A program made the translations under genes and the position numbers. From Paramacrobiotus metropolitanus (lineage: Eukaryota; Tardigrada; Eutardigrada; Parachela; Macrobiotidae), in assembly GCF_019649055.1 (NCBI RefSeq), contig NW_026570265.1, forward strand, positions 496,001 through 560,000: DNA of 64,000 nucleotides, read 5' to 3'. Shown here piece after piece: positions 12,832-24,885 of this stretch. The notes beneath the pieces are model-generated. The model saw only the letters and a program-made list of their open reading frames with translations. It was not told the origin of the DNA and searched no databases. Every line of letters begins with the position of its first letter. The stretch's first letter is position 1.

Positions 12832-13949
12832 CTTCGTTTACTGACAAAAGCTAAATTTTTTTCAATTTTAATTAATCCAGCTGCAAATCGAAAAGAAAAT
12901 TTTGTGAAACCGAGTGTTTCAAGTTAATATGTCCAAGAGAACGCGGCGACACAACGTCATGAAGCTAGTAATTTAGCAAATAAACTTCTTGTACCACAAC
13001 AGTAACACCAGATTTCCGCATATTATTTCTACTGTCGCTCGGAAATTAAAATGGCTTATTCCATGAAATGCTTTAGTGATATGATCGCTTGCTGGCGGAA
13101 TGCTGATACAAATACTATTATCACACTTTGATAAGATAAGCCACTCAAACGTTGCTCCGATCCGATGAAACGTTATATAAATATAATTACCAAGTATTGT
13201 AATGACGAAGGAATATCCCGCCATGGCAGAACGCGTACTATACGCACTGTTTCTCTCTTCTTATGCCATTTCGTGTACAAGTAGTAAAACACTGTATTTT
13301 ATGGAAAGATTCATGGGAACATTCGGCTGTAGTCTAGATCTTACGTTAGATTCTGGATGTGGTCGCACTGGTCTTGGTAACTGCTTTAGGGGATGTGTAC
13401 ATGTTATCGCGACATTTTACAGGTATTAATAACGCTGCAGTGTACCTAACACCTTATACACGAACAATTAAGGGAAGACCTAAATAGGTAGTAGCAAATA
13501 TTTATGTCTCGTATACAACTTTTTTGCAGCCTATGCGTTTATCGAAAGCGTTATGCGCCCGGGATTTTTCCGGGCGCATAGAAACGACCTATATTCTGAC
13601 ACAGTATGACACAGTATGCGAATTAAAGGAATTCTCGAAAAAGTGCGATATACACAGATTAATTTAAGTACGTAGTACAACTATTAACGGTTTGTGCAAG
13701 AATAATATCGGTGCTTGGTAACCAGTACATCGTACACACTGGACACCGGTATTCTGTGATGGTCTTCACAAAAACAAAGGCTTTCTTATGGACTGGCGGG
13801 AACCTGGCAGTGTTATTTGTCAGCAACCAAAGCCAGATTTCCGATTAGCTAACTGTAAGCTACCTGATTGCGATGAGAAGCAATTAATTTAATCTGAAAT
13901 ACAAAGCACATTTTAGCTTTTTTTTAACCAACGACATAATTCAGTCACA
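12832..13949. other. Intergenic, with a GC-rich perfect hairpin
   Basis: Divergent region between the lipocalin and the 13,950 open frame. An 11-base perfect inverted repeat (TATGCGCCCGG / CCGGGCGCATA, 7-base T-rich loop) sits at 13552-13580. Frames at 13224-12973 and 13202-13429 look like noise. Confidence 0.45.
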
Positions 13950-14960
13950 GTGGACCGGAAAATCGAAATGGCGTGGCTGACTGACAAGCTTTTGTTTACT
14001 AAACCGTCACGCCGTCTGATTGACCCAGCGGAAGTGATCATGCACGGTTTGCACAACGAGTGCCCTTTTGAGCTAGCGTCCTTTCTCAAACCTATATGCT
14101 GGCGAGCGGAGCGCCTCGTTGCACAAATGGAAGTTGAGGATTTCGATATGAATATTGTTTGGGATCGTTTAGGAATTCGCCGAGAAATGGAGTGCTTAAC
14201 TAACTACTTATCACCGTACTATCCATACTGGGTGAAATTTTTACTGGCTACGATCCTACTGTATTCTTGCACTGCGCCATTGTGGCTTCTCCTTTGGCAT
14301 TTGCTTAACGGACAGCAGACGGACATCTGGGCACCGGATAAAGTGACGACAGAAAGTGATCCAGCAGGCGATCAGAATAATTTTGATGTTGCACCGGTTC
14401 GCACTAAATTAGTGGGTATTAGTTCGATATCGCGGCCATCCACGTCCGAGGGCACGGATACGACCCGCGACAAACTGACCGTTAACGAGCCGATACTACA
14501 AGCCCGATCGCTTCCGCGGGAAAGCAGTCCCTCCTTGTCAACGTCCAGTCGATGCAGCCAACGACAGCCTTCAGTGAGTGTAACATCCCGTGAGGAAATG
14601 TTTCGCCATCTGAGAGTTGATGATATTGCAGATAAGGGACCGCTCTTTCAAGTAGACTGTGCCCAGCCGGAAACGAGAGGCCCCGCTTCAGTTAGTCCCG
14701 CTCGCAGTACAGCGTCGCGGTGCTCGACCGCGCCGTGTCAAAGGCAGCCGGTGTCCCGGAGAAAATGCAGTAGCATCCGCCCGGAAATCGTTCGAGCGTG
14801 GAAAGAGTTCTATCATATCTTGAATGATAATCTAGAGCACGTTCTAAACCCGCATGGATGTCAGAGAACAAAAGACACGGCAAGGGATATGCTGAGAAAT
14901 CGAGGTCGGATTGTGGACGAACATTTTCAAGCCATCGAAAATGAACACCTTTCAGGCTAA
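13950..14960 (+). CDS. Hypothetical protein with one likely membrane segment
   Basis: A 336-codon uninterrupted frame, far longer than chance frames nearby. Not recognised. Residues about 94-118 (WVKFLLATILLYSCTAPLWLLLW) form a strong hydrophobic stretch, probably one transmembrane helix. The N-terminal 90 residues are mixed and Trp/Cys-containing. Residues 120-265 are Ser/Thr/Pro/Arg-rich and look disordered. The last 70 residues (from RPEIVRAWKEFYHILND) look helical and charged. No signal peptide precedes the helix. The start was taken at the first in-frame ATG; a second Met lies at residue 7, and an upstream exon cannot be excluded. Convergent with TTLL12, about 300 bases from its stop. 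Could be a lineage-specific gene. Confidence 0.6.
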   Translation: MDRKIEMAWLTDKLLFTKPSRRLIDPAEVIMHGLHNECPFELASFLKPICWRAERLVAQMEVEDFDMNIVWDRLGIRREMECLTNYLSPYYPYWVKFLLATILLYSCTAPLWLLLWHLLNGQQTDIWAPDKVTTESDPAGDQNNFDVAPVRTKLVGISSISRPSTSEGTDTTRDKLTVNEPILQARSLPRESSPSLSTSSRCSQRQPSVSVTSREEMFRHLRVDDIADKGPLFQVDCAQPETRGPASVSPARSTASRCSTAPCQRQPVSRRKCSSIRPEIVRAWKEFYHILNDNLEHVLNPHGCQRTKDTARDMLRNRGRIVDEHFQAIENEHLSG

Positions 14961-15258
14961 AATGCTGTTTAAGTTGTTTCCTGGGAAAAAGTAGCTGAAT
15001 TTATCTAATTACTGTTACAAGTCTCTCATGTATTTGAGTAGCTCCTAAACTAACAATAAGCAAAATGTTAAGAAGGCTCGAAAGACTCGAATTAAAGGTG
15101 AGCAAATATTTGAAGTGTAACAAATCGGACACCCAAAACAGAGGATTTCATTTTCAACATGGAAATCACAGTAAAAAACCAATTCTCCGTTATCAAGTCA
15201 TAAGTCAGTAGACAACTAAAACTAGAGAACTGCTACCACTGACAGTTAAAATAACAGA
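14961..15258. other. Convergent intergenic space
   Basis: 298 bases between the hypothetical gene's stop and the TTLL12 stop. Nothing recognised beyond presumed 3' UTRs. Confidence 0.4.
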
Positions 15259-17794
15259 CTACAGTTCGGCGATAGTATCTTGTACCTCATCCAAAAACAT
15301 GTAACTGAAAATCTCATTATAAAATCCGGGATAATAATCACAAGCTCGTTTGCAATCCGGGGAGTAATTAATTTCCAAAAGCATTGGTTGGACGGATTTC
15401 CTACCTGTAAAAATTTTCTTCATCAGTTATCGCATTCTCTCTCAAACGTACGGTATTACTATTATTACTGTTCAATAATCCCAAAAAATTTCCAAACAAG
15501 AAATAATAATTACCGTTATCTTCCTTCCATGCCAACATGAAGTCTAACCCATATACGGCCCTGGACTGCACAGAATGTCCAAAACCTTCCGGTGGATCTC
15601 GGCTTGCAGCCGCTTTAAATACTTCCCGCACAACTCCATATAAATCTTTCTCAACACAATTCCACGATTGTTCTGGATGCTGCTTTTCGAATTTCTCAAT
15701 AAAACGATCACAGAACATCTGGTGGATGACTCCCTGTCCGTAATTCATTACTGTGAAGTGCTTGTCGTACACCTCAAATTCATCCAAGGCAAACGGTTTA
15801 TTTGCAAACCGGAGCCAAAACCGCTTATACACTGCCACTGATAAAGGAGAGACACTTTTCACGATAGCAATAAAACGTAAATCAAATTTGACAGGGCCTT
15901 CCGGAATGTCGTCCCGTTGAAATAAAACGGGATTCTCAATGTATTTGCAACACAGTTTTGGTCCAGTTTCCGGTAAACGCACAATACAATCCAGTTCATC
16001 AGAAATAGTGATATCCAAAGATCTTGCCAGATTCCAAGGTTTACAAATCCAAAAATTATCCAAACCGCGCTCTTCTCGCGCCCGAAAATACGCAACAAAA
16101 TTTGGCAAATCGGTATCCAAATTATAGGTTGCCGGTAGCCACTGTGGAGAAACTTGCAGTGTGTCTGGATTCACCAAGCGCTTTCCCTCGCTAGCTCGCC
16201 GGCAAACAATGGCCAACAAGTCTTTCACTGTTACAACACTTTCGTATGGAAACTGGTTTACAAATTTATCCGGGAATTCCATGCTTAACCCCCTGACAAA
16301 ATATGATCCAATGGATTCTTGCAATAAGTGAAGAATAAAAAAGCAGATTACCGGAAATCATTAAAATGGCGGTTATACCACAGAATGTCAGCATCTGCCT
16401 GTTCTTTGACAATCCTAAACCGCGAATCCGTCAAACTATCCGCAAGGACCTCGTATTCCGCATAAACATTCAAATGTCCTTTCTCTTCTCTGTAAGAAAA
16501 CTGGTTACAAAGTTACAAGAAATATCCATAAAAAAATTATATGGCATCCTTACAATAATTTAGGACCGGACAGTGCCAAAGGAACTGGTAGAGTATCCAG
16601 CAATTTACTGCTCTAAAAAAGATATGATTCTATAATCATGATCAGTTAAAAATGGCGCACTGATAGTTTAATGCAGGTCGTTACCGAAAAATAATCGGCT
16701 GCTACATCACGGGGTGAAAACCCAACACTGGGCAAGGCAAAATCCACCCATGGTAAAAGCCGGCACTGCCGCGTCAAGGGATCCGGGAAACGGATATTCT
16801 CCACAAAATTGCGTGTCAATTCCTCTCCTGGCGGTATAATTTTGATCGGAAACAGCAGAGAATACGTGATATCTTGAGGGATGAAATAGAATGGAACAAT
16901 TCGACAATTCGGAGAATCAGAATGACGAAGACGGGATCCAATTTCGTCCATCATGTACCACTTGGGTAATTTTTGTTCAACATCCTGAAAACACATGGAA
17001 ATATTTTAAACGGCTAAGCAAGCGCAAGCACTTTTTAAACATCTCTAATAATATTCTCAAACAATGCAGAGCTTTATCATAATGGTTAAGTTTTGCGTAT
17101 CAACCAAATAAACCTCAAATTATTTGGACTTCTTATGATTACAGTACGTGCGTTCAACAAGTGGTCGCTAAAGAGAAAAATATATGTATTTTGAACTTAC
17201 TAAGCTAGCGCTGTTGAAGCTGTAAGTATTAATATACTTCCACATTAGTCGCAAAACATCGTCAACCAATTCATCTGAACTTTCAGCCGCATTCGCCGGT
17301 ACATCGACGATATCGCACATGCGATTCAGCAGGCTCGGGTAGGCTACCAGCATATTTCGCGCCGAAGTTAAATCGAAAGTCCAAGCGTGATCAATAAGAT
17401 AAATACTAGAAAACAGCAAATTCTATAGCACCAAAAATTACACCGTGGCAGTAACGTCCAACTTACTGCTCCGGCCTATCCGGGTGCAATGGCAGCGCAT
17501 TTTCCGCCAGATAGACACGAGGAGACGAAGGGTTGGTCTCTTTTTCTGTCTCCGGATCCACTGCAATCACACGATTCAGAACAACCGTGCTTGCAAGGTC
17601 CCACACCTAGAAGGAAAAACCAATGCCAGCGGTCAGCTGCTGAATCGCACAGTGACGAGCCTAGCGGCTGAGTTTACTTCATCTCGCAGTTTCCGGAATA
17701 GCGTTGTCCAAAATATCGGATGTACTCCGGAATTTCGCAGCTGTGGTGCGTGAGCTGCTATCATATCCGCAAATTCAGTCTCCTGCTCGGCCAT
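15259..17794 (-). CDS. TTLL12: Tubulin-tyrosine ligase-like protein 12
   Basis: Eight exons with matching phases (17794-17678, 17606-17467, 17405-17201, 16984-16685, 16612-16554, 16489-16352, 16292-15514, 15404-15259) give 627 residues; human TTLL12 has 644. The N-terminal half has the TTLL12-specific stretch YLIDHAWTFD...MWKYINTY, the SET-like region (MMDEIGSRLRHSD, PFYFIPQDITYSLL, GEELTRNF) and LLPW. The C-terminal TTL-like domain shows DNFWICKPWNLARS, KYIENPVLFQRDD, KFDLRFIAIV, FWLRFANKPF, KHFTVMNYG and the ending LLEINYSPDCKRACDYYPGFYNEIF. TTLL12 combines SET-like and TTL-like domains and is considered an atypical, possibly non-ligase member linked to tubulin and histone modification. The exon 7 acceptor was placed at 16293 because it alone keeps frame. 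Divergent from SMC2, 641 bases apart. Confidence 0.95.
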
Positions 17795-18435
17795 CCCGAC
17801 AACAAGTGCGTGCAGTTAAGTGATCTTCGCTTCCCACAGGAACATACGAAAAAGACACGCCTAAATAACTGCTGATATGCAGAATTTTGAAAAATAATAA
17901 GGCGAAAAGCAAAAAAATTATTTGTACATAGTGGATCCGGCCGCGGCTTGCAAAGCTTCAAAAGTGTAAAATACTTGAGTCGGTTATCATTGAGCAGCAG
18001 GCCAAATCGCTTTTCGCTTCAGCTGTTCGGCTTCGGACACTGACTTGAGAACGATGAACTCAACGAATATGCGTTTAGTGGTTACAACTTTACGGCGGGC
18101 AAGTCCGTTGTGACTTTTATTGCACTTTTAGTTTTTCCGAAAGTGAGGCAGAATTCTGAAGAAATTATCTTTTCCAGCAGTCTAGCACTCTAGCATTTTG
18201 ATTTACGCTGGTATCACAATATCATTCCTAGTTTTTAACGAAAGTGATAAGTAGTCTGAAGTGTTTGGAAGCACGGCAGGCTCCCAGTCCCGCGTATGGT
18301 GTTTTAAAAGGTTTAGTTCCTGGGTTTTTTTTTGTTTTCTGCCTCATACGATGGATGGCCGACTCACTGGATGTTCCTATTTGTATGAAGATTGATTTCT
18401 TTCTCGCTTGTTGAAAGAGTGTGTTCCCTGCTAAA
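17795..18435. promoter_or_regulatory. Shared divergent promoter region of TTLL12 and SMC2
   Basis: 641 bases separate the two outward-facing start codons, so both promoters must lie here or overlap 5' UTRs. No TATA box is convincing. The role is inferred from gene orientation only. Confidence 0.5.
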
Positions 18436-21400
18436 ATGCACATTAAGGAAATAACTCTGCATGGCTTCAAATCGTATGGAGCGAAGACAAAGATCGCTGG
18501 TTTTGATCCTCATTTCAATGCAATCACGGGTTCGTATAAGATCGATGTACCTCGTAGTCGTAACTGATTTGAGCAACATACTTTGGTCGTATCGTTTTAG
18601 TTCTGTTACGTTTTTTTAGCACTACTTCAAATATAGATTCGTCCGTTTTGCCGTTAGGGTAATGCATAACGGTAATAGCCCTAGGGGCCTAGATGTACTG
18701 ATTTCGTGTTTAACTGCGAAATGCGAATCCCTTTTATGCCGTTGGGCTGTGATTTTAGGTCTAAACGGTTGTGGAAAATCAAACATATTAGATGCCATAT
18801 GCTTCCTTCTCGGCCAAAATGCCCCTACTCAGGTATATTTAAGATCGGTTACAGTGGTCGCTTTCCTAATTGGCTGACGGAGTGCATTTTGAGTAGTTTC
18901 GTGTGGGGAATTTGCAAGAACTGGTGTACAAAAAGGGAGCTGGCGGGATTTCCTTTGCATCCGTTGCCATCGTCTTCGACAATTCAGATCAGCGCCAGAC
19001 TCCGCTCACCTATTCCAAAATTCAAGGAAATCACAGTGGAACGAAAAATCCAGCTTGGAGCGCAGGGAAAGAGCAAATACACCATTAACGGAGCCAATGC
19101 CACCTTGACGCAAGTGCAGGATATGTTCCGCTCGGTGCAGTTGAATATTCAGAATCCGCATTTCTTGATCATGCAAGGACGCATCGTCAAAGTGCTCAGC
19201 ATGAAGCCCGAGGAGATTTGGTAAGGATTTGTGATGAGAGTGTTTTTGTAAACGGCCGTATGATGAAACCTGTTCAAACTTGCTTTGGAAAATCATTTTT
19301 TACTACGTGGAGATGTACAATTTGCTGTGCAGAGGGGGCTAACACTTAAAATTGCTAGTAGCATGTGTTTGTTTTCATTTACAACCGCGTTTATAGGAAA
19401 ATGGTGGAGGAGGCCGCTGGCACGATGGTTTACATGACCAAACGGGACAACACTCTGAAGATGGTCAACGGTAAGCAGAAAAGAATTGCAGAAGTGGACG
19501 ATGTCATCCAGAATACGATCAATCCTAAAATGAAGCGGCTGGATGTCACTCGGCAAAACAATCTGGAATACAACCGCATAAATCGAGAAATTGATAAGAA
19601 GGAGCTTCGCAAGGCTGCCGCTGACACCTGGAAATTGAAAGTAAATCAGTTTCACTAAATGTTCAGTTCTTTTTGCCTGAATGGAAAAAATGTTTGATGT
19701 AATTTACATAAGCTTTTCTATTTCGAAAAATTGAGCTGATTTGGATTATCTTTCAGGAACAAGCTACCAGAGCCCGAAATAAGAGAAATGAATGTAAAGC
19801 ATCGGAAAAGGAACTGGACGAGAAGATTAAAACTGATGAAGGAAAATTGGTGGCTATGTCAGAAGAAATTCAGCAGATGGAGAGCGATCAAAATCATAAC
19901 GAGGACCTGAATCGATTAGAAGAACGCTCCAATCAGGCTCGCAGAAAAGTTGTGGAGCTTCAGTCTGCTATTGAATCCAACCAGAATTTGATTACTGAGG
20001 AACTTAATGCCATTGCCGAAAATAAACGCGAGATTAGCAATAAGCAGGCGGGATTAGCGGCGGCTGAGGCAGATCTTAACACAGCTAAAGAGAGTTACGC
20101 AAAGGATATCGCGCGGAAAGCGGAATTGGAAAGGGAAGTTCAACGGGCCCAGCAAGCCCTAGCCGTTATTGTTACAGGAGTTGGTGGGGAAGAGAATGCA
20201 GAGTTTGGATGGAAAAATCAGTGTCAGGCGGCAGAGCGAGAACTGAATGAGCTAGAGCGGAATATGAACATTAAGAAAGGCACATTGGAGAATTTGAAGA
20301 GGCAGCTGGTCGGAACCAATCAAAATCGGCAACGACTACAGCGGGAACATGCAGCGCTCATGGATCAGCTGAAAGGTCTGGATGAACAAGTGAAGCTCCT
20401 AGAAGCCCAGCTGGAAGCTTCGCCCCAAGTTGATCGCGAGCAGATGGCGGCGTTGCGCGAGAATCAACGGCGTTTACTGGGGGAAAAGGCTACTGTGGAA
20501 CAGCAGATGGGTAACTTGGACGGAGAGATGCGAAGCTTTCATCTGCAGTATCAGCGACCTCGAAATTTTGATGAGAGAAAGTATTATGGAGCTGTGGCTA
20601 CGTTGTTCAAGGTGTCCGACAAGACCAGATTTTTAGCAGCCATTGATGTGAGTTAATGAAGTACCTTGTGCTGATCATGGCTCGTGCTTTCGTGGTTCGC
20701 ACTTTTGTTTGGAAACTTTTCCTGCTTTGATAATTTCTTTAGCGTTGCGATTTTGTTAATATTTTATTTGGTTGAAATGTAGGCAGCCACAGGTGGAAGG
20801 AAGTTTAATTTTGCGGTTGAAGATGATATTACTGCTAAGTCTTTGCTGACTGAAGGACAGATCCGTCGTCGGGTGACCATTCTGCCGCTAAACAGAATGC
20901 GCGGTCCGTCCATTAGTGATGCCGAAATGGAACGTATTCGGAAAAAAGTGGGTGCTCATAAAGTCTGGACTGCTCTACAGTTGGTGGAATACGACCAAAA
21001 ATTCCAGAGCGTCATGCAATATGCTATGGGTAAGCTACGAACCGCAATACTGATAATAAACACGAAAAGCTTAGACAATGTCAAACATAATTAATAATTA
21101 CCGCGTGATGTTCTTATATCTGCTTTCTGTTGTGATTGGTTTAGCTTGTTCGGTGTAGCTTTAATTGATTTGCATCTGGTTGTTATTGCTTGCTAGTCGC
21201 TACCAGTTGGTTCCCTTGACAAATAAGAATTTTTTAGGTTCGTACGTTGTGTGCAGCGATCTCGACACTGCCAATAAGGTCGCTTTTGATCCATCCTTGG
21301 GTAAACATTGTGTGACATTGGATGGTGATACGGTGAATCCAGACGGGATTATGTCCGGTGGAACGCGGACGGCGTTGGACAGACTGCCACTTAACCACAT

Positions 21401-24017
21401 CGCCAAATATACGGAACTGAGAGAAAGGCTTGACGAAATTCAGAGACAGTTGAGGGAGATTGATCAGCAGACTAAGGAATTGGATCAGCAGGACGGAAAG
21501 TAATGCTAACTGCTAAGCGCTTCCTGAATTTCTTAGCTGCTTTTATTTCAAACAACGTATGTGTAGACGAAGAGAGCTGGAAACGAAGCTCCATGAGAAG
21601 CGCAACGAATGGAACGCTTTGAATCACAAATGTGATCAGAACAGTGAATTACGTAATTTGCGTGAAGCCGACCGCATGCGGGAAGATGCAGGTGGGACAC
21701 CGAATCCCAAATTTTCGTATTCTTTATTTCTTTTACCGCATATACGTATAGACGGTTTGTTGAGAGCTTTTTGGTTGTCCGGTCTTTTAAATTTAAATTG
21801 TTCCAACAACTTATGGCTGGTGACGTTTAGAGAAACTGCAGACCGAATTGGATCAAGGCGACAGGCGCAGTGAAGAGTTACGTGCTAAAGTGAATGATCT
21901 GAGAGCGAAATTAAACGACAAGAATGCTGGGCGAAAAAGAAAAACGGGACGCTGAGAAACACGAAGCCAGATGTCGAGAAAACGTTCGCAAACACGAGGC
22001 CGAAATGGCGAAAACCACGGAAAAGGAGGCAGAAAAGCAGGCATCTGTTGATGATATCAGAAAATCCATTCTGGATTTGGAAGCTGAAATTGTGAATCGG
22101 CAAGCGGCAATCAAAACTTATGAAGGCGTAATTGACGGAAAACAGACCACTCTCGTCAATGCCAATGAAATTTATAGTCGCGATCAAGCTGCTTATACGC
22201 AGATGCGCAATGAGTAAGTGTTTTGGTGTCTCGGACGACACAATTCGGTATTTACTGATGGCTGCTGGTTTGGTGCCATCTGATATATCCTTTCGAAAGA
22301 AAATGTTTCCGTTTGTTTAGGTAATAGTGCTCTGCATTCGATCACGTTTTTTCATTCAAATTAGCCATACTTTGTAGTCGTACTGTCGCCTGTTTTCGAC
22401 TACGATTTACAGTAAAACTTATTTTTAACAATTTGAATATGGTGAGATATTCATACTAAGAGTTTGCCGGTTTATGCACAGGTTGAACAAGAAGAGTAAA
22501 GATCTTCAGAATGCTCAGAAAGACAGGCGCGAATTGGAAAAAGCCATCAGCGCGAGAAAAAGCCAATCTGGAAAAGACGAAGAAGCTTAGTGCTTCTTGT
22601 AAAGAAGACTTGAAGAAAATCGAAACTTTGGTATTCCCAAATTTTATTTGTTCAGTTTCAGTGCGTCTCGTTTATAGGAAATTGTTGGTTGTAGTTGAAC
22701 GAGGAAATGTTCAAGCAGTTCCCCTGGTTGGCTGACGAGTATGATAAACTCGGTACCGCAGAATCAGCTTATGCTGGAATTGAAAATGAGGATCCCGCTG
22801 AATTGGCTGCGGAAATCGAGGGCATTAAGAAAAGGAAAACGGAACTTCAGCGACAAGGAGGAACGGAGCAGCATCTAGATTACGATCAGATTGAGCGCCA
22901 GGTACGGTTTTGTAGCAGCAAATACGGTGAAATACCGTTTTCTAACTCTGCTGTTGTTGTTACTGTTCTGGGGTCGCTCGCAAGCCAATACTTACTGTAC
23001 AGTGTGTGAACTGTGAAGCGATTTACAGTTTAACCGTTTAAAATTGGTTTTTATGTTTGTACTGAAACCTTTTTTGAATGTTTTGCAGTATGAGGAGTTG
23101 TTGAAGAAGAACGATTTGTGCAAGGCAGATAAAAAACGTCTGGAGGAAATCATTGAGCAGTTAGATCTGAAAAAACAGCATCTTATTGAATTGGCTGTAC
23201 ATGAAGTGAACAAGGTATTGTACAGTTGTGTTATTTGCTCGCTGCTTGGCAGTATTTGCTTCTGTTTTGTTACTGCATATGAATTAAACGTTATTTGCAA
23301 TCATATAGCACTTCGGAGCGATCTTTAAGACTCTTTTACCGAATGCGGACTGCAAACTTGAACGAGAGGTGGATGAAGACAACAACCTTATTGAATCGTT
23401 ACGAATTCGTGTGGCTTTGGGTAATATGTGGAAGGAATCCTTATCGGAACTGAGTGGTGGACAGAGGTACGTTGACATGCCCGGCTGACATCGGCTAGTA
23501 GGTGGTCAGTGGGACAGTTTGGAAGTACTTAACATTTAAATTATAATTATGAAGAAGTACATTAATTGTATTTGTATGGTTTTGTATGTTTGACGTTTGT
23601 TGATGGATGTAAACATCCTTCTAAATTTGCTTCTGAACCGCCTGCTTTTAGATCACTGGTAGCTTTGTCGTTGATTTTGGCGATGCTCAAAATGAATCCC
23701 GCTCCAATCTATATTCTGGATGAGATCGATGCCGCTCTGGATTTGAGCCACACTCATAATGTTGGTCGGATGATCCGGAAGTATTTCAAACAATCTCAGG
23801 TTGGATAATTAATTATGGCTGCAGATTTGACAGTCACGCGTACGTGTACGTTGTGGTTTTTGCTTGGTCAAGGTGACATTGGCTTTTACAGTTTATCATC
23901 GTCTCCCTCAAGGAGGGTATGTTCAATAATGCCAACGTTCTCTATCGCGTTACATTCGGGGATGGTGTATCACAAGTGGAACGTCGTGCCAAACCTGGGG
24001 CCAAACAGTATGGCTGA
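18436..24017 (+). CDS. SMC2: SMC2, condensin core ATPase (reading frame broken three times)
   Basis: Fifteen exons: 18436-18529, 18759-18832, 18897-19220, 19397-19640, 19757-20647, 20783-21029, 21238-21499, 21567-21691, 21831-22213, 22482-22630, 22695-22901, 23089-23214, 23309-23466, 23652-23799, 23892-24017. They cover the whole family length (about 1,180 residues; human 1,197): [15 protein letters not shown], Walker [30 protein letters not shown], coiled coil, hinge (exons 5-7, with MSGGTR), second coiled coil, signature [10 protein letters not shown], Walker [12 protein letters not shown] and the SLKEGMF end. Condensin uses this ATPase to compact mitotic chromosomes. In exons 3, 9 and 10 the conserved sequence jumps by one base, each time as if one base were extra (near 19015-19020, 21915-21945 and 22535-22550). 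No intron of normal size fits. Either assembly errors, mutation or an unusual decoding event. Confidence 0.93.
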
Positions 24018-24885
24018 GAACGATGATTCGGAGGAGGAGTGATTTCCCTCTCTTGTTTCTTGAAAGTTTACATGTACATGTAGTCTCACTTGTTTTGTTG
24101 TTTTCTTATTATTTATGCTCCTTTTGCCGTTCCTTTCCTCTGCTATTTGTTTTTATTGCTGGTTTTTAAATAATATGCGTTGGAAAAGTCGTGTGCCGAC
24201 GTAGCAAAGGGCGGAAATAATAAATGCCGCAGTATGGTGTAACCTGTAGACCGTAGTTGACTTTGGACACTTGAATTCCGGCGACTAGAAACGCCAAACT
24301 TTCACCAGAAATGATCCAGAATTGCTACTTTTATTAACAGCTGCAGATTTACACAATAAAGTGAACAAATAATCTACTACATTCAGGCCCAAAAAAGCAC
24401 TTAACTAATAAACAATAAACCACAGTGTCCCTGTTTTTTCTCAAGACATTCAAAGACGAATCACATAGTGCAAGCAAATCATTTACAGTGCATGCACTAA
24501 TTATAATTTATATATACTGTATTCTTTGCCACCGCTAGATACCGGTATGGACCGTATGGCTACTTCTGTAAATAATATTTAAGCTAAACTCTATTATTAT
24601 AATTTCGACTTAAATCTAATCTTTGTATGGTGTGAATTGGGGATAGCAAGATCGACTAATGATTTTATAATATAAGTTATGCTGATACCTATCCCTGTCG
24701 ACACGTAACTTATATTATTATAGCTATAGTCCGATATCGAAAACTGAGGTCTACGGCTGTGGCATGATATAGGGGTCAGTTATACTATCCGAAGAATTGG
24801 AAGATTAACATTGGTATTGTCTGGAACTTGGAAGGAACGTGCACACTGCCGGAGCAGCAGTGGATTTTTGTAAACCGAAGGGATC
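24018..24885. other. Convergent intergenic region between SMC2 and guanylyl cyclase
   Basis: 868 bases holding both 3' UTRs. A 13-base perfect inverted repeat (ATAATATAAGTTA / TAACTTATATTAT) is at 24667-24679 and 24706-24718. No coding signal. Confidence 0.45.
24219..24224 (+). terminator. Likely poly(A) signal of SMC2
   Basis: AATAAA about 200 bases after the SMC2 stop, on the same strand. Position is plausible; no transcript evidence. Confidence 0.4.

Noticed and set aside
18897-19220. Micro-intron to explain the SMC2 exon 3 shift
   Set aside because: Homology is continuous on both sides of the break, leaving no room for an intron.
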